DNA of 64,000 nt from Streptomyces fulvoviolaceus (GTDB taxonomy: Bacteria; Actinomycetota; Actinomycetes; Streptomycetales; Streptomycetaceae), in contig NZ_JOEY01000062.1 in the NCBI RefSeq assembly GCF_000718165.1, positions 1 to 64,000 on the forward strand. Reading direction: 5' to 3'. Shown piece after piece: positions 43,152-51,607 of the stretch. The position numbers and the translations under genes were made by a program. The notes under the pieces are model-generated. The model saw only the letters and a list, made by a program, of their open reading frames with translations, did not search any database and was not told where the DNA came from. Position 1 is the stretch's first letter. The number at the start of each line of letters is the position of its first letter.

Positions 43152-43263
43152 ATAACAGTGTTTTTATTGCTCATCGCAAACCCGTCTACGCGCCACCTGA
43201 CCCTGGACGTCAGCACAGCCAGTCACCCCAAAACGCACCCGCGGGGGCATTCATAACGGTGTT
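43152..43263 (+). promoter_or_regulatory. Two copies of ATAACRGTGTT before the TetR gene
   Basis: ATAACAGTGTT at 43152-43162 and ATAACGGTGTT at 43253-43263. The second lies 17 nt before the TetR start at 43280, the first 101 bp upstream towards the MMPL gene and hydrolase remnant. They probably are operators for that TetR. Confidence 0.5.
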
Positions 43264-43279
43264 GCAATATGCTGGCTCC

Positions 43280-43909
43280 ATGGCCAGGCTCAAGACACAT
43301 GACGAAGCACTCCGGCTCCGGCTCCTGCACCGCGCCGCCGCCACGGTTTTCGACCGGGGTACGACCGCGCTGAGCCTGCGACAGCTCGCGGCGGACGCGA
43401 AGACCTCGACCACGGCGGTCTACTCGCTGTTCGGCAGCAAGGCCGGGCTGCTCAACAGCCTTTACCAGGAGGCCGCACACCTCTTCGCCCAGCGCCTGGC
43501 CACCGTCCGCCCGACGGACGACCCGGCCGGCGACGTGATCCGGATCGGATTGGCCTATCGCGAATACGCCGTGGCCAACCCGCACCTCTACGCGATCCTC
43601 TTCGCCGACCGCAGCGCCCAGTGCCCGTCCGACTCGGACAGGCCGCGCGAGGTCGTCGAGACGTACCGGCCCCTCGTTGACGCCGTGCGCCGCGGACAGC
43701 TCGCCGGGCAGTTCGGTCCCACGTCCGATCCCGAGGTCATCGCACTGTCGGTCTGGGGAATGGCCCACGGCCTGGTGTCCCTGGTGCTGTCCGGGAACGA
43801 GCCGCCGGAGCTCGCGGTCGCCGACTGCTTCGAGCGGTCGCTGCGGGCGTTGGTGACGGGGTGGCGGGACAGCGAGGAGCCGGTCGCCGGGCTCGCGCAG
43901 GTGACGTGA
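43280..43909 (+). CDS. TetR family regulator
   Basis: A 209-aa product from the ATG at 43280. The HTH reads RLRLLHRAAATVFDRGTTALSLRQLAADAKTSTTAVYSLFGSKAGLLNSLY, the C-terminal domain (DVIRIGLAYREYAVANPHLYAILFADR) is the TetR_C type often found near lipid or drug exporters. It may control the divergent MMPL gene region through the ATAACRGTGTT words. Frames upstream of the ATG are not family-like. Confidence 0.88.
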   Translation: MARLKTHDEALRLRLLHRAAATVFDRGTTALSLRQLAADAKTSTTAVYSLFGSKAGLLNSLYQEAAHLFAQRLATVRPTDDPAGDVIRIGLAYREYAVANPHLYAILFADRSAQCPSDSDRPREVVETYRPLVDAVRRGQLAGQFGPTSDPEVIALSVWGMAHGLVSLVLSGNEPPELAVADCFERSLRALVTGWRDSEEPVAGLAQVT

Positions 43910-43940
43910 TCCCGGCCAGGTCGCACCCCTCGGCTCGGGC

Positions 43941-43988
43941 TTGCGCGCGGAAACCGATCAGTTTACAGTGACGAAACTGATCGGTTTC
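43941..43988 (+). promoter_or_regulatory. Promoter with two CCGATCGG-palindrome operators
   Basis: TTGCGC (43941-43946), 17-nt spacer with GAAACCGATCAGTTTA (43950-43965), TACAGT (43964-43969), then GAAACTGATCGGTTTC (43973-43988). The same architecture as four other promoters here. It drives the truncated reductase gene at 44033. Confidence 0.75.
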
Positions 43989-44032
43989 TCGCTGTGAGGG
44001 CGAGTCCCGAACCCGAGTCCCCAGGAGTACGG

Positions 44033-44680
44033 ATGACTGCCGCGCGCGACGCCGAGGGGCAACCGACGGTCCCCGCCCCGGCTCCCAGGCTTCCGGCGAA
44101 GCTGGCGGCCCACCCGTCGGTCCAGGCCGTACTCGCCCGGCGCAAGGCCGGTGACGCGGTGAGCCCACCGGCGGTGATCGACGCGGCCTGGCTGCGCGAG
44201 CTGTGTCTGACGGCCGGTGCGGACGACGCCGCCGCGGTCAGCCTGGACCACCCCGACCTGGCCGACGAGCGCGAGCACGCACGGTCCGCGCTGCCCGGCA
44301 CCCGCACCCTGATCGCGCTGGCGTTCCGGATGAACCGCGACAACTGCCGCTCCCCCGCCCGTAGCGTGGCCAACCAGGAGTTCCACCAGACCGACGAGCA
44401 GGCCAACCACGCCGCCCGCAGCGTCACCCAGGCCCTGCAGGACGCCGGCCACCGCGCACTCAATCCGTCGGTCGCCTTCCCCCAGGAGATGGACCGCTTC
44501 CCCGGGCGGATCTGGGTCGTGGCGCACAAGACGGTCGCGGTGGCCGCCGGGCTCGGCGTGATGGGCCTGCACCGCAACGTCATCCACCCGAAGTTCGGCA
44601 GCTTCGTTCTGCTGGCCACCGTCCTGGTGGACGCGGAGGTGAGCGAGTACGGGCAGGCGCTGGACTACAACCGTTCCTGT
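44033..44680 (+). pseudogene. 4Fe-4S QueG/reductive-dehalogenase-like protein, truncated
   Basis: The ATG at 44033 has AGGAG 5 nt upstream. About 215 residues of the corrinoid-type reductase family are readable: VIDAAWLRELCLTAGADDAAAVSL, RTLIALAFRMNRDNCRSPARS, FPGRIWVVAHKTVAVAAGLG-VMGLHRNVIHPKFGSFVLL and ALDYN. At ALDYN-R-S-C the expected NPCxxCxxC iron-sulfur motif breaks off, apparently by a small deletion in the Cys motif followed by unrelated DNA. The frame then stays open through to 46498 and merges with the YhgE gene; that merger is an artefact of an absent stop. Confidence 0.65.
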
Positions 44681-45199
44681 GGACTGCGCGGGAGTGAGTC
44701 CGTTCAGCCGCGCGCCCCGAACGGTCTTGGGCGAGCTGGTCCCCGGCGTACTCGACCCCGGGTGGCGACACGCATCGTGTGCGTGGTCCGGGCCCGGGAG
44801 GCCAGTTCCCTCACGACCTGGCCAGTTGGGTACGGCCAGAGGCGACGGGGAGGCCCTGAACCATCCTCTGGTGGAGCAGGGGCCCCGCACGCTGACGCCG
44901 TACCCGGTGTCCCAGGTCGCACGATCACGTTAGCCCGATCAGCCCAGGGGATCGCAAGCCCGCCAGCGGACGATCACACGATCGAGCTAATTCGGCCTTG
45001 TGTGTACTCCTTGGTGAGCAGTTCAAACCGTCCTGCGACCGCTCCAGGACAAGAAGGAAACCCTCTACGTCCTGCCGGGCTCACACGCCCAGGAGTACGC
45101 CCAACGCCGCTTTCCCCACAAGCCCGTCAAGGTAGTCACCGGCGGCTGGCAGCCTCCGGCGAAACGCCCCGCGTCCCCCGACCGAGAGACACGTACGTC
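44681..45199 (+). other. Mosaic intergenic DNA, no intact gene
   Basis: About 520 bases without a convincing gene. Near 45030-45180 a frame reads PLQDKKETLYVLPGSHAQEY-AQRRFPHKPVKVVTGGWQPP, which looks like the end of a real protein that I cannot identify. The rest shows no family resemblance. Confidence 0.4.
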
Positions 45200-46498
45200 A
45201 TGAGTGGCATTCACCCCTTCCGCGTCCTGCGCGCCAAGCCTCTGTGGATCGCGAACGGCGTCATCACAGGCGTACTCGCGCTGCTGTTCGCCGTGTTCTA
45301 CGTCGGTGCGAACATCGATCCGGCCGATCACCTGACCAGACTGCCCGTCGGCCTGGTCAACGCCGACAAGGGAGCCGCTGTCGGCGGCAAGCAGGTCAAC
45401 CTCGGGGCGCAGCTCACCGGGTCGATCAAGAAGTCGACCGCGAGCGGCGACAGGATCGACTGGAAGGTGATGGACGAGAAGGAGATGAAGGACGAGCTCG
45501 GCAAGGGCAAACTGTTCGGCGCGCTCGTCGTGCCCGCCGACTTCACCTCCTCCACCACCGCACTGACCCGCACCGCACCCACCGGGACCCCGGCCCGCCC
45601 GACCCTGACGGTGCTGACCAACCAGTCCGCCGGCAGCATCGGCTCCGGCCTGGCCCGAACGGCGACGACCCAGGCGGCCGAGAACGCCTCGCTCCAGGTG
45701 GGCAAGGAGCTGACCGCCCAGATCGGGACCGCGCAGGCGAAGCTGCCCGCCGCGGCACGCGTCCTGCTCACCGACCCGGCCGCCGTCACGGTCGAGGACG
45801 GCCACCCCCTCGACTCACACAGCGGCCTGGGCATGACGGCGTTCTACTACGCGCTCACCCTCGTGGTCGTCGGCATGCTCTCCGCCAACGTCATCAGCGG
45901 CCAGGTCGACCACGCCCTCGGCTACACCCACAACGACATGGGCCCCCTGCGCCTGCACCGCCCGCTGATCCGGGCGACCCGGGTACAGACCCTCACCATC
46001 AGCGGCACCCTCATGGCCGGTCTGTCCCTGCTGATGGGCACCCTGGTCATGGTCGGCGCGGTCGGCATCATGGGCATGGACGCCTCCCATCTGCCGCTGC
46101 TGTGGCTGTACTCGGTGTGCGCCGTCGCGGTCTCCGGGATCGGCGCGCTCACCCTCCTCGCGGTCTTCGGCACGCCCGGCATGCTGGTGGTCACGCTGGT
46201 CTTCATCGGGATGGCGGTACCCACGGCCGGCGCCACCACCCCCATCGAGGCGCTTCCCGGCTTCTACCGTTTCCTCTCGGAGTTCGAGCCCCTGCGGCAG
46301 ATCACCGGCGGTATTCGCTCGATCCTCTACTACGACGCCCAGGCCGACGCGGGTCTGACGCGGGGCTGGGTCATGATGGCGGCAGGCCTCGTGGCGGCCG
46401 GACTGTTCGGCTTCGGTGTACTGGGGTGGTACGACCGCAAGGGACTGCACCGCATCCCGGCGGAGACGAAGCCCGAGAAGACCGCCGTCCCGGCGTAG
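45200..46498 (+). CDS. YhgE/Pip-type membrane protein (ABC-2-like)
   Basis: A 432-aa product from the ATG at 45200. An N-terminal helix (LWIANGVITGVLALLFAVFYVGA) is followed by an extracytoplasmic domain (LPVGLVNADKGAAVGGKQVN, KLFGALVVPADFTS) and five or six C-terminal helices (AFYYALTLVVVGMLSANVISG ... FIGMAVPTAGATTPIEALPGFYRFL). The pattern VGLVNADKGA...ALVVPADFT is diagnostic of YhgE/Pip and related DUF3533 proteins, sometimes linked to type VII secretion or drug export. The exact role is unknown. The weak ribosome site is GAGAGA. Confidence 0.88.
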   Translation: MSGIHPFRVLRAKPLWIANGVITGVLALLFAVFYVGANIDPADHLTRLPVGLVNADKGAAVGGKQVNLGAQLTGSIKKSTASGDRIDWKVMDEKEMKDELGKGKLFGALVVPADFTSSTTALTRTAPTGTPARPTLTVLTNQSAGSIGSGLARTATTQAAENASLQVGKELTAQIGTAQAKLPAAARVLLTDPAAVTVEDGHPLDSHSGLGMTAFYYALTLVVVGMLSANVISGQVDHALGYTHNDMGPLRLHRPLIRATRVQTLTISGTLMAGLSLLMGTLVMVGAVGIMGMDASHLPLLWLYSVCAVAVSGIGALTLLAVFGTPGMLVVTLVFIGMAVPTAGATTPIEALPGFYRFLSEFEPLRQITGGIRSILYYDAQADAGLTRGWVMMAAGLVAAGLFGFGVLGWYDRKGLHRIPAETKPEKTAVPA

Positions 46499-46640
46499 CG
46501 GCAGGTCACCCAGGACGGTCCACTACTCGGAGTGGCCCCGGTGTGTGTCGCCCTGCCGGGGACGACAGGCGCGCACACCATCATGGCTCGGCGACGGTCT
46601 TCCCCCAGGCCGTCGCCGAGCCTCTGCACGGAACCCCAGG

Positions 46641-46656
46641 GAAACCGATCGGTTTT
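46641..46656 (+). promoter_or_regulatory. Single CCGATCGG palindrome before the TetR gene at 46688
   Basis: GAAACCGATCGGTTTT at 46641-46656, 31 nt before the start codon. No clear -35/-10 pair surrounds it. One copy here against two at the other targets would fit weaker autoregulation by this TetR. Confidence 0.6.
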
Positions 46657-46687
46657 CATTTCGTCCGCTTCGGGTTAACCTCGCGGT

Positions 46688-47257
46688 ATGACCACCGAAG
46701 TGAAACCAAGCCCCAGGGAGCGCCTGCTGGAGGCGGCGGCCACGCTCACCTACCGAGACGGCGTCAGCATCGGCGTCGAGGCGCTGTGCAAGGCGGCGGG
46801 GGTGTCGAAGCGCTCCATGTATCAGCTGTTCGAGAGCAAGGACGAACTGCTGGCGGCGAGCCTGGAGGAGCGTGCCGCTGCCTTCGCGGCGAGCCTCCTG
46901 CCCCCGGCGGACGATGGCCGATCGCCCCGAGAGCGGATCATGCACGTCTTCGCGCGCGTGGAGTCGCAGGCGGGTACGCCCGAGTTCCGAGGCTGCCGGT
47001 ACCTGGCTGTGCAGATCGAGCTCAAGGATCAGACCCACCCCGCGAGCCGGGTGGCCCACCAGATCAAAGCGAACCTGACGGCCTTTTTCCGTGCCGAGGC
47101 CGAACGGGGTGGCGCGAGCGATCCCGACCTGCTGGCCCGGCAGCTCATCCTGGTCTTCGACGGCGCAAGCGCCCGCGCGGGAATTCAGGCCGACAACCTG
47201 ACCGGACTCGTCGCACCCACGGTGACCACCCTGCTCGACGTGGCAGGAGTGCGCTGA
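46688..47257 (+). CDS. TetR family regulator, candidate repressor of the CCGATCGG regulon
   Basis: A 189-aa product starting MTTEVKPSPRERLLEAAATLTYRDGVS. The HTH reads IGVEALCKAAGVSKRSMYQLFESKDELL; the rest (FRGCRYLAVQIELKDQTHPAS) follows the AcrR-like subfamily that controls oxidoreductase genes. It carries one GAAACCGATCGGTTTT copy upstream. It is the best candidate in the window to bind that palindrome, together with the TetR at 47283 that lies next to the 47831 site. Confidence 0.9.
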   Translation: MTTEVKPSPRERLLEAAATLTYRDGVSIGVEALCKAAGVSKRSMYQLFESKDELLAASLEERAAAFAASLLPPADDGRSPRERIMHVFARVESQAGTPEFRGCRYLAVQIELKDQTHPASRVAHQIKANLTAFFRAEAERGGASDPDLLARQLILVFDGASARAGIQADNLTGLVAPTVTTLLDVAGVR

Positions 47258-47282
47258 CGCATCACCCATCCAGAACACTCCC

Positions 47283-47807
47283 TCACCACCCGGCACCCGA
47301 GGGAAGCCCGATGACCGCAAGGGTGTTGCCGAGCATGCCGCAGGCGAAGAAGCTTGCGGTCTTGTCGGCATCAGCGCCCAGCGGCTGGTGCACGGTTTCC
47401 CAGATCCTCATCCAGCCGGCCCGGACGACCTCCCCGATCAGATCGTCGCCCTGCGCCACGGCGGCCGCCACGGTGACGTATCCCTGCATCTGCATCAGGA
47501 GCGTTTCGGGGCGCGTCGAGATCAACTGCGCGTAAGCGTTCGTCATGGCCTGAAGAACCCGCTCGCCGCCCTCCACACCGTCGGCCGCCCCATCGAAAGC
47601 CAGGCGGGTGTCTTCCATGCTCCGCATCAAAGCGGCGACGAAGATCGCCTTCTTGTCCGGGAACAGCCGGAAGAGATACGGCTGCGTGACGCCGACCCGC
47701 TTGGCGATTGCCGCGGTGGTGGTGCCGTGGTAGCCGGTGATCGCGAACTCGGCGATGGCCGCGCGGATGACGCTCTCCCGCCTCTCCAGCGCACTGGTCC
47801 TGCCCAT
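47283..47807 (-). CDS. TetR family regulator divergent from SDR copy 2
   Basis: A 174-aa product starting MGRTSALERRESVIRAAIAEFAITGYHGTT. The HTH reads TTAAIAKRVGVTQPYLFRLFPDKKAIF. The C-terminal domain is short for TetR. It is divergent from the SDR at 47898 and shares the intergenic region with the two CCGATCGG palindromes, but its own start lies 33 nt before the first of them. It competes with the TetR at 46688 as regulon repressor. Confidence 0.9.
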   Translation of the reverse strand: MGRTSALERRESVIRAAIAEFAITGYHGTTTAAIAKRVGVTQPYLFRLFPDKKAIFVAALMRSMEDTRLAFDGAADGVEGGERVLQAMTNAYAQLISTRPETLLMQMQGYVTVAAAVAQGDDLIGEVVRAGWMRIWETVHQPLGADADKTASFFACGMLGNTLAVIGLPSGAGW

Positions 47808-47830
47808 GACGTCATTCTCCCGGCCTGAAC

Positions 47831-47879
47831 TTGCACGCTGAAACCGATCGGTTTACTGTAGCGGAAACCGATCGGTTTC
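47831..47879 (+). promoter_or_regulatory. Promoter with two perfect or near-perfect CCGATCGG palindromes
   Basis: TTGCAC (47831-47836), 17-nt spacer with GAAACCGATCGGTTTA (47840-47855), TACTGT (47854-47859), then GAAACCGATCGGTTTC (47864-47879). The clearest of the five promoters. Confidence 0.8.
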
Positions 47880-47897
47880 GAGTGAGTGCGGGAGTCC

Positions 47898-48713
47898 ATG
47901 ATGACGACAGATCTGCCGGTGGCCCTCGTGACGGGTGCGTCATCCGGCATCGGGAAGGAAACCGCGCTCGCCCTGGTCGCAGCCGGATTCAACGTGGTCG
48001 GCACCAGCCGCGACACCTCACGCGTCACCCCGCTCAGCGGTGTGACGTTCCTCGACCTCGATGTGGTCAGCGACACCTCGGTCACCGCAGCGGTCCGGGA
48101 GGTGAGCGAGCGGTTCGGGCGGATCGACGTCCTGGTCAACAACGCCGGAATCGGGTCACTGGGTGCGGCCGAGGAAACCTCCCTCGAGCAGGCCCAGGGC
48201 GTCTTCGACACCAACGTCTTCGGGGTCATGCGCATGGTGAACGAGGTCCTGCCGTACATGCGCGGCCAGGGGCGCGGGCGCATCATCAACCTCTCGTCCG
48301 TGGTCGGATTCGTGCCCCAGCCCTACATGGCCGTCTACGCCGCCTCCAAGCACGCGGTCGAGGGCTACACCGAGTCCCTGGACCACGAGGTCCGTGACCA
48401 CGGCATCCGGGCGCTTCTCGTCGAACCCGCCTACACCAACACCGGATTCGAGACCAACAGCGCGCGGCCCGGCACACCCCTGCATGCCTACGAGAAGCAG
48501 CGGCAGACCGTCGACCGCGTGATGGCAGAGGCGATCAGGGACGGCGACGACCCCACCGTGGTCGCCCGGGCGGTCGTCGCGGCAGCCACCGACGCGAAGC
48601 CGAAACTGCGCTACGCCGCCGGCCCCACGGCTGGACGCGCACGCCTGCTCCGCTTCGTTCCCGCCTGGGCCTTCGACCGGCAGATCCGCAAGATGAACCA
48701 GCTGGCCGGCTGA
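47898..48713 (+). CDS. Short-chain dehydrogenase/reductase (SDR), operator-controlled copy 2
   Basis: A 271-aa SDR from the ATG at 47898 with the same start context (GCGGGAGTxCATGATGACG) as copy 1 at 25894. Motifs: TGASSGIG, NNAG, INLSSVVG, YAASKHA, PAYTNTGF. About four fifths of the residues equal those of copy 1, with changes spread evenly, so both are under selection as enzymes. The NmrA-like gene follows 64 nt later. Confidence 0.92.
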   Translation: MMTTDLPVALVTGASSGIGKETALALVAAGFNVVGTSRDTSRVTPLSGVTFLDLDVVSDTSVTAAVREVSERFGRIDVLVNNAGIGSLGAAEETSLEQAQGVFDTNVFGVMRMVNEVLPYMRGQGRGRIINLSSVVGFVPQPYMAVYAASKHAVEGYTESLDHEVRDHGIRALLVEPAYTNTGFETNSARPGTPLHAYEKQRQTVDRVMAEAIRDGDDPTVVARAVVAAATDAKPKLRYAAGPTAGRARLLRFVPAWAFDRQIRKMNQLAG

Positions 48714-48777
48714 CGCGCAGGCCCTGCCTGGGCTCTCCGAAGAGCTGCCCCACCCCCACCAGACAGAGGACATCTCG

Positions 48778-49752
48778 ATGCCAGAGCGCAACCCCATCCT
48801 GATCACCGGTGCCGCCGGCGAGATCGGTGGTGTGAGCCGGACGATGGTCGACATGCTGCTCGAACAAGGGCACCCGGTGCGCGCGTTCGTGCGCCAGGAC
48901 GACGAACGCGCGCACTCGCTCCGCCAGGCAGGGGCCGAGGTCTTCGTCGGTGACCTGCTCACCATCGCCGACGTGACCGCCGCGCTGAAGGGCGTCCGGC
49001 GCATCTACTTCAGCATGAGCCTGTCGCCGTACTACACCGACGCCGTCAGCCTGATGGCCGCGGCGGCGCGGGCCCAGGGCGACATCGAGGTGTTCGTCAA
49101 CATCTCCGAGTACGAGCAGTCGTTCATGACGTTCGACAAGATGACCGCGCCGGAGGAGGAACGGCGCGCGTGGCTCGGCGGACTCATCGCCAACTGGTCG
49201 CCGCAGCAGCGTGCCCACTGGGTCGCCGAGCAGGTGCTGGACTGGTCCGGCCTCCCGACCGTCAACATCCGCGGAGCCATGTTCGTCGAGAACCCCCTGA
49301 TGACCTGGCTGGCACTGGAGCCGCTGAGCAAGGGTGAGTTGCGCCTGCCCTTCGGCGACCACCGACTAGCACCCGTCGCGGGGTACGACGTGGCGGAGCT
49401 GTGCGCGAAGATCCTGACCGGCCCGGTGCCGCACATCTCGAAGGCCTACGACCTCAACGGCCCGGAGCTGAAGGACATGCACGGATTCGCCGAGGACTAC
49501 GCGGCCGTACTGGGACGCCCGGTCACCTACGTCCCTGAAGACGTCGAAACCTGGAACGAGACCTACGTCGACACCGCCCTGGCCGCGTTCCCGCACACCG
49601 CGGAGCACCTGAAGACCCTGACCCGGCTGATGGGCGGCGGCGGATATCGCGGTGCCACCGACCAGCTGGAAACCCTGCTCGGACGCCCGCCGAAGACCGT
49701 GCGCTGGGCGTTGGAGAACCACCCACGCATCCGGAAGCTGGCGGCTGCCTGA
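48778..49752 (+). CDS. NmrA-like NAD(P)-binding protein
   Basis: A 324-aa product from the ATG at 48778 (GAGG 8 nt upstream). Rossmann motif ILITGAAGEIGG near the N-terminus, VRAFVRQDDERAHSLRQAGAEVFVGDL, then FVNISEYEQSF in place of a YxxxK site, so it is an atypical, extended SDR of the NmrA/quinone-reductase-2-like group. Such proteins sense redox cofactors or reduce quinones. It probably forms an operon with SDR copy 2. Confidence 0.85.
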   Translation: MPERNPILITGAAGEIGGVSRTMVDMLLEQGHPVRAFVRQDDERAHSLRQAGAEVFVGDLLTIADVTAALKGVRRIYFSMSLSPYYTDAVSLMAAAARAQGDIEVFVNISEYEQSFMTFDKMTAPEEERRAWLGGLIANWSPQQRAHWVAEQVLDWSGLPTVNIRGAMFVENPLMTWLALEPLSKGELRLPFGDHRLAPVAGYDVAELCAKILTGPVPHISKAYDLNGPELKDMHGFAEDYAAVLGRPVTYVPEDVETWNETYVDTALAAFPHTAEHLKTLTRLMGGGGYRGATDQLETLLGRPPKTVRWALENHPRIRKLAAA

Positions 49753-49815
49753 GCGGCTGAGGGGCCCGGGCAGAGCGAGAACACCACACCGGGGCCCGCG
49801 GACTGAACACGAGTG

Positions 49816-49861
49816 GAGGCCGCCTCGACCCGCGCTCGGCGATCAACGCCGAGGCGGCCTC
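49816..49861. terminator. Long hairpin between NmrA-like gene and lpdA
   Basis: GAGGCCGCCTCG (49816-49827) pairs perfectly with CGAGGCGGCCTC (49850-49861), with an additional GGCG-ATCAA-CGCC pairing inside the loop. It lies between two convergent genes and could stop transcription from both sides. Confidence 0.65.
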
Positions 49862-50010
49862 CCGGCAGTCGCACCCGTCAAGGGCGCGTGCAGCAAGGCC
49901 GGCCACTCAGCCATTCGGCTAGCGCGCTCCTGCCAAGAGTCTGGCAGCTCGAGGTCGCGAACCCGATCCGAGCAACAACGGGCCCTGTTGCCGCTGCGCC
50001 AAGCACCCCG

Positions 50011-51423
50011 CTACATGTTGATCATGTGCCCGGCCAGGCCGTGGACCGCTTCCTTGACCGCCTCGCCCAGGGTGGGGTGGGCGTGCACGTTGCGGGCGAC
50101 CTCGTGGACGGTGAGGTCCCACTGCTGGGCCAGGGTCAGCTCGGGGAGCAGTTCGGTGACGTCCGGGCCGATGAGGTGGGCGCCGAGGAGCTCGCCGTAC
50201 CTGGCGTCGCTGATCAGCTTCACGAAGCCGGTCGCATCACCGAGGCCGTGGGCCTTGGCGTTCGCGGTGAACGGGAACTTGGCGACCTGGACGTCGTACC
50301 CCTTCTCCCTCGCCTGCGCCTCGGTGTAGCCGAAGCTGGCGATCTGGGGCTGGCAGTAGGTGGCGCGCGGGATCATCGCGTAGTCCAGCTCCATCGTCTC
50401 CGCGTCCGCGAGCGTCTCGGCGGCGATCACGCCCATCGCCTCGGCGGCGTGCGCGAGCATCAGCTTCGCGGTGACGTCACCGATGGCATAGATGTGCGGG
50501 ACGGAGGTGCGGCAGCGGCCGTCCACGTCGATCGCGCCGCGCTCGGTAACGGTCACGCCGGTGTTCTCCAGGCCGTAGCCGGTGACGTTCGGCGCGAACC
50601 CGATCGCCTGGAGGACCTTGTCGGCCTCCAGGACCTGCTGAGCGCCGTCCTTGCCGGTGACCGTGACACGGACCTGCGGACCGGACTCGTCGATCGACTC
50701 GACACGCGTCGAGGTGAGGACGTCGATGCCCAACTTCCGGTACTGCTTGGCGAGTTCGGCGGAGACCTCGGCATCCTCCAGCGGCGCGACCCGGTCCAGG
50801 AACTCGACGACGGTGACCTTCACACCATAGTTGTGCAGCACGTAGGCGAACTCGATGCCGATCGCGCCGGCACCCGCGATCACGATGGACTGCGGCAGGT
50901 CCTCGGCCAGGATCTGCTCCTCGAACGTCACCACCCGGGAGGTACGGCGGGTACCCGGCAGCAGCCTCGGGGTGGCGCCGGTGGCGATGATGCAGTCATC
51001 GAAGCCGATGGTGCGGATGTTGCCGTCGTAGTCGGCGACCTGAAGCGTGTGCGGGTCGAGGAACGTGCCGCGGCCGCTGATCTCCGTGATCTTGTTCTTC
51101 TTCATCAGGTAGTGGACGCCCTTGACCCGGCCGTCCGCGACCTTCCGGCTGCGGCGGAAGGCCTCCCCGTAGTCGAAGGAGACCTCACCCTCGACCTTGA
51201 TGCCGAAGGTCTTCGCCTCGCGCGTGAAGATGTGCGCCAGCTCGGCGTTGCGCAGCAGGGCCTTGGTGGGGATACAGCCCACGTTCAGACAGACACCGCC
51301 CCAGTACTTCTCCTCCACCACCGCGACGCTCTTGCCCAGTTGGGCGGCTCGGATGGCGGCGACGTATCCGCCGGGGCCCGCGCCGAGTACGACGACGTCG
51401 AAACGCTCACCCTGCTCGTCCAT
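50011..51423 (-). CDS. lpdA: Dihydrolipoyl dehydrogenase
   Basis: FAD-dependent E3 component of 2-oxo-acid dehydrogenase complexes, 470 aa. FAD site [14 protein letters not shown], redox disulphide [16 protein letters not shown] site [14 protein letters not shown], second FAD motif [17 protein letters not shown] and the catalytic [13 protein letters not shown]. Full length. No E1 or E2 genes are near it, so it is an unlinked or second copy. Confidence 0.95.
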   Translation of the reverse strand: MDEQGERFDVVVLGAGPGGYVAAIRAAQLGKSVAVVEEKYWGGVCLNVGCIPTKALLRNAELAHIFTREAKTFGIKVEGEVSFDYGEAFRRSRKVADGRVKGVHYLMKKNKITEISGRGTFLDPHTLQVADYDGNIRTIGFDDCIIATGATPRLLPGTRRTSRVVTFEEQILAEDLPQSIVIAGAGAIGIEFAYVLHNYGVKVTVVEFLDRVAPLEDAEVSAELAKQYRKLGIDVLTSTRVESIDESGPQVRVTVTGKDGAQQVLEADKVLQAIGFAPNVTGYGLENTGVTVTERGAIDVDGRCRTSVPHIYAIGDVTAKLMLAHAAEAMGVIAAETLADAETMELDYAMIPRATYCQPQIASFGYTEAQAREKGYDVQVAKFPFTANAKAHGLGDATGFVKLISDARYGELLGAHLIGPDVTELLPELTLAQQWDLTVHEVARNVHAHPTLGEAVKEAVHGLAGHMINM

Positions 51424-51607
51424 GGACGGTTCCTTTCCGCTGGGGCGGCCGGCTCCTCACGAGGGGCCGGCTCGCTCCCGATCGAACAATCTGTTCATCA
51501 ACTCAACAACGGTGACTCCCGCCACCGCCGGCCGCAGGGCAACCGCAGGCAGTCCCCAGGACGTCCGATTCAGCGCCCGGTCGCCGTGATCGATGCCCGC
51601 GCAGTAA

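Noticed and set aside
43994..46498. One 834-codon protein covering reductase and YhgE
   Set aside because: The first part breaks off at the iron-sulfur motif and the YhgE-type protein has its own start at 45200. The long frame only reflects a missing stop in mosaic DNA.
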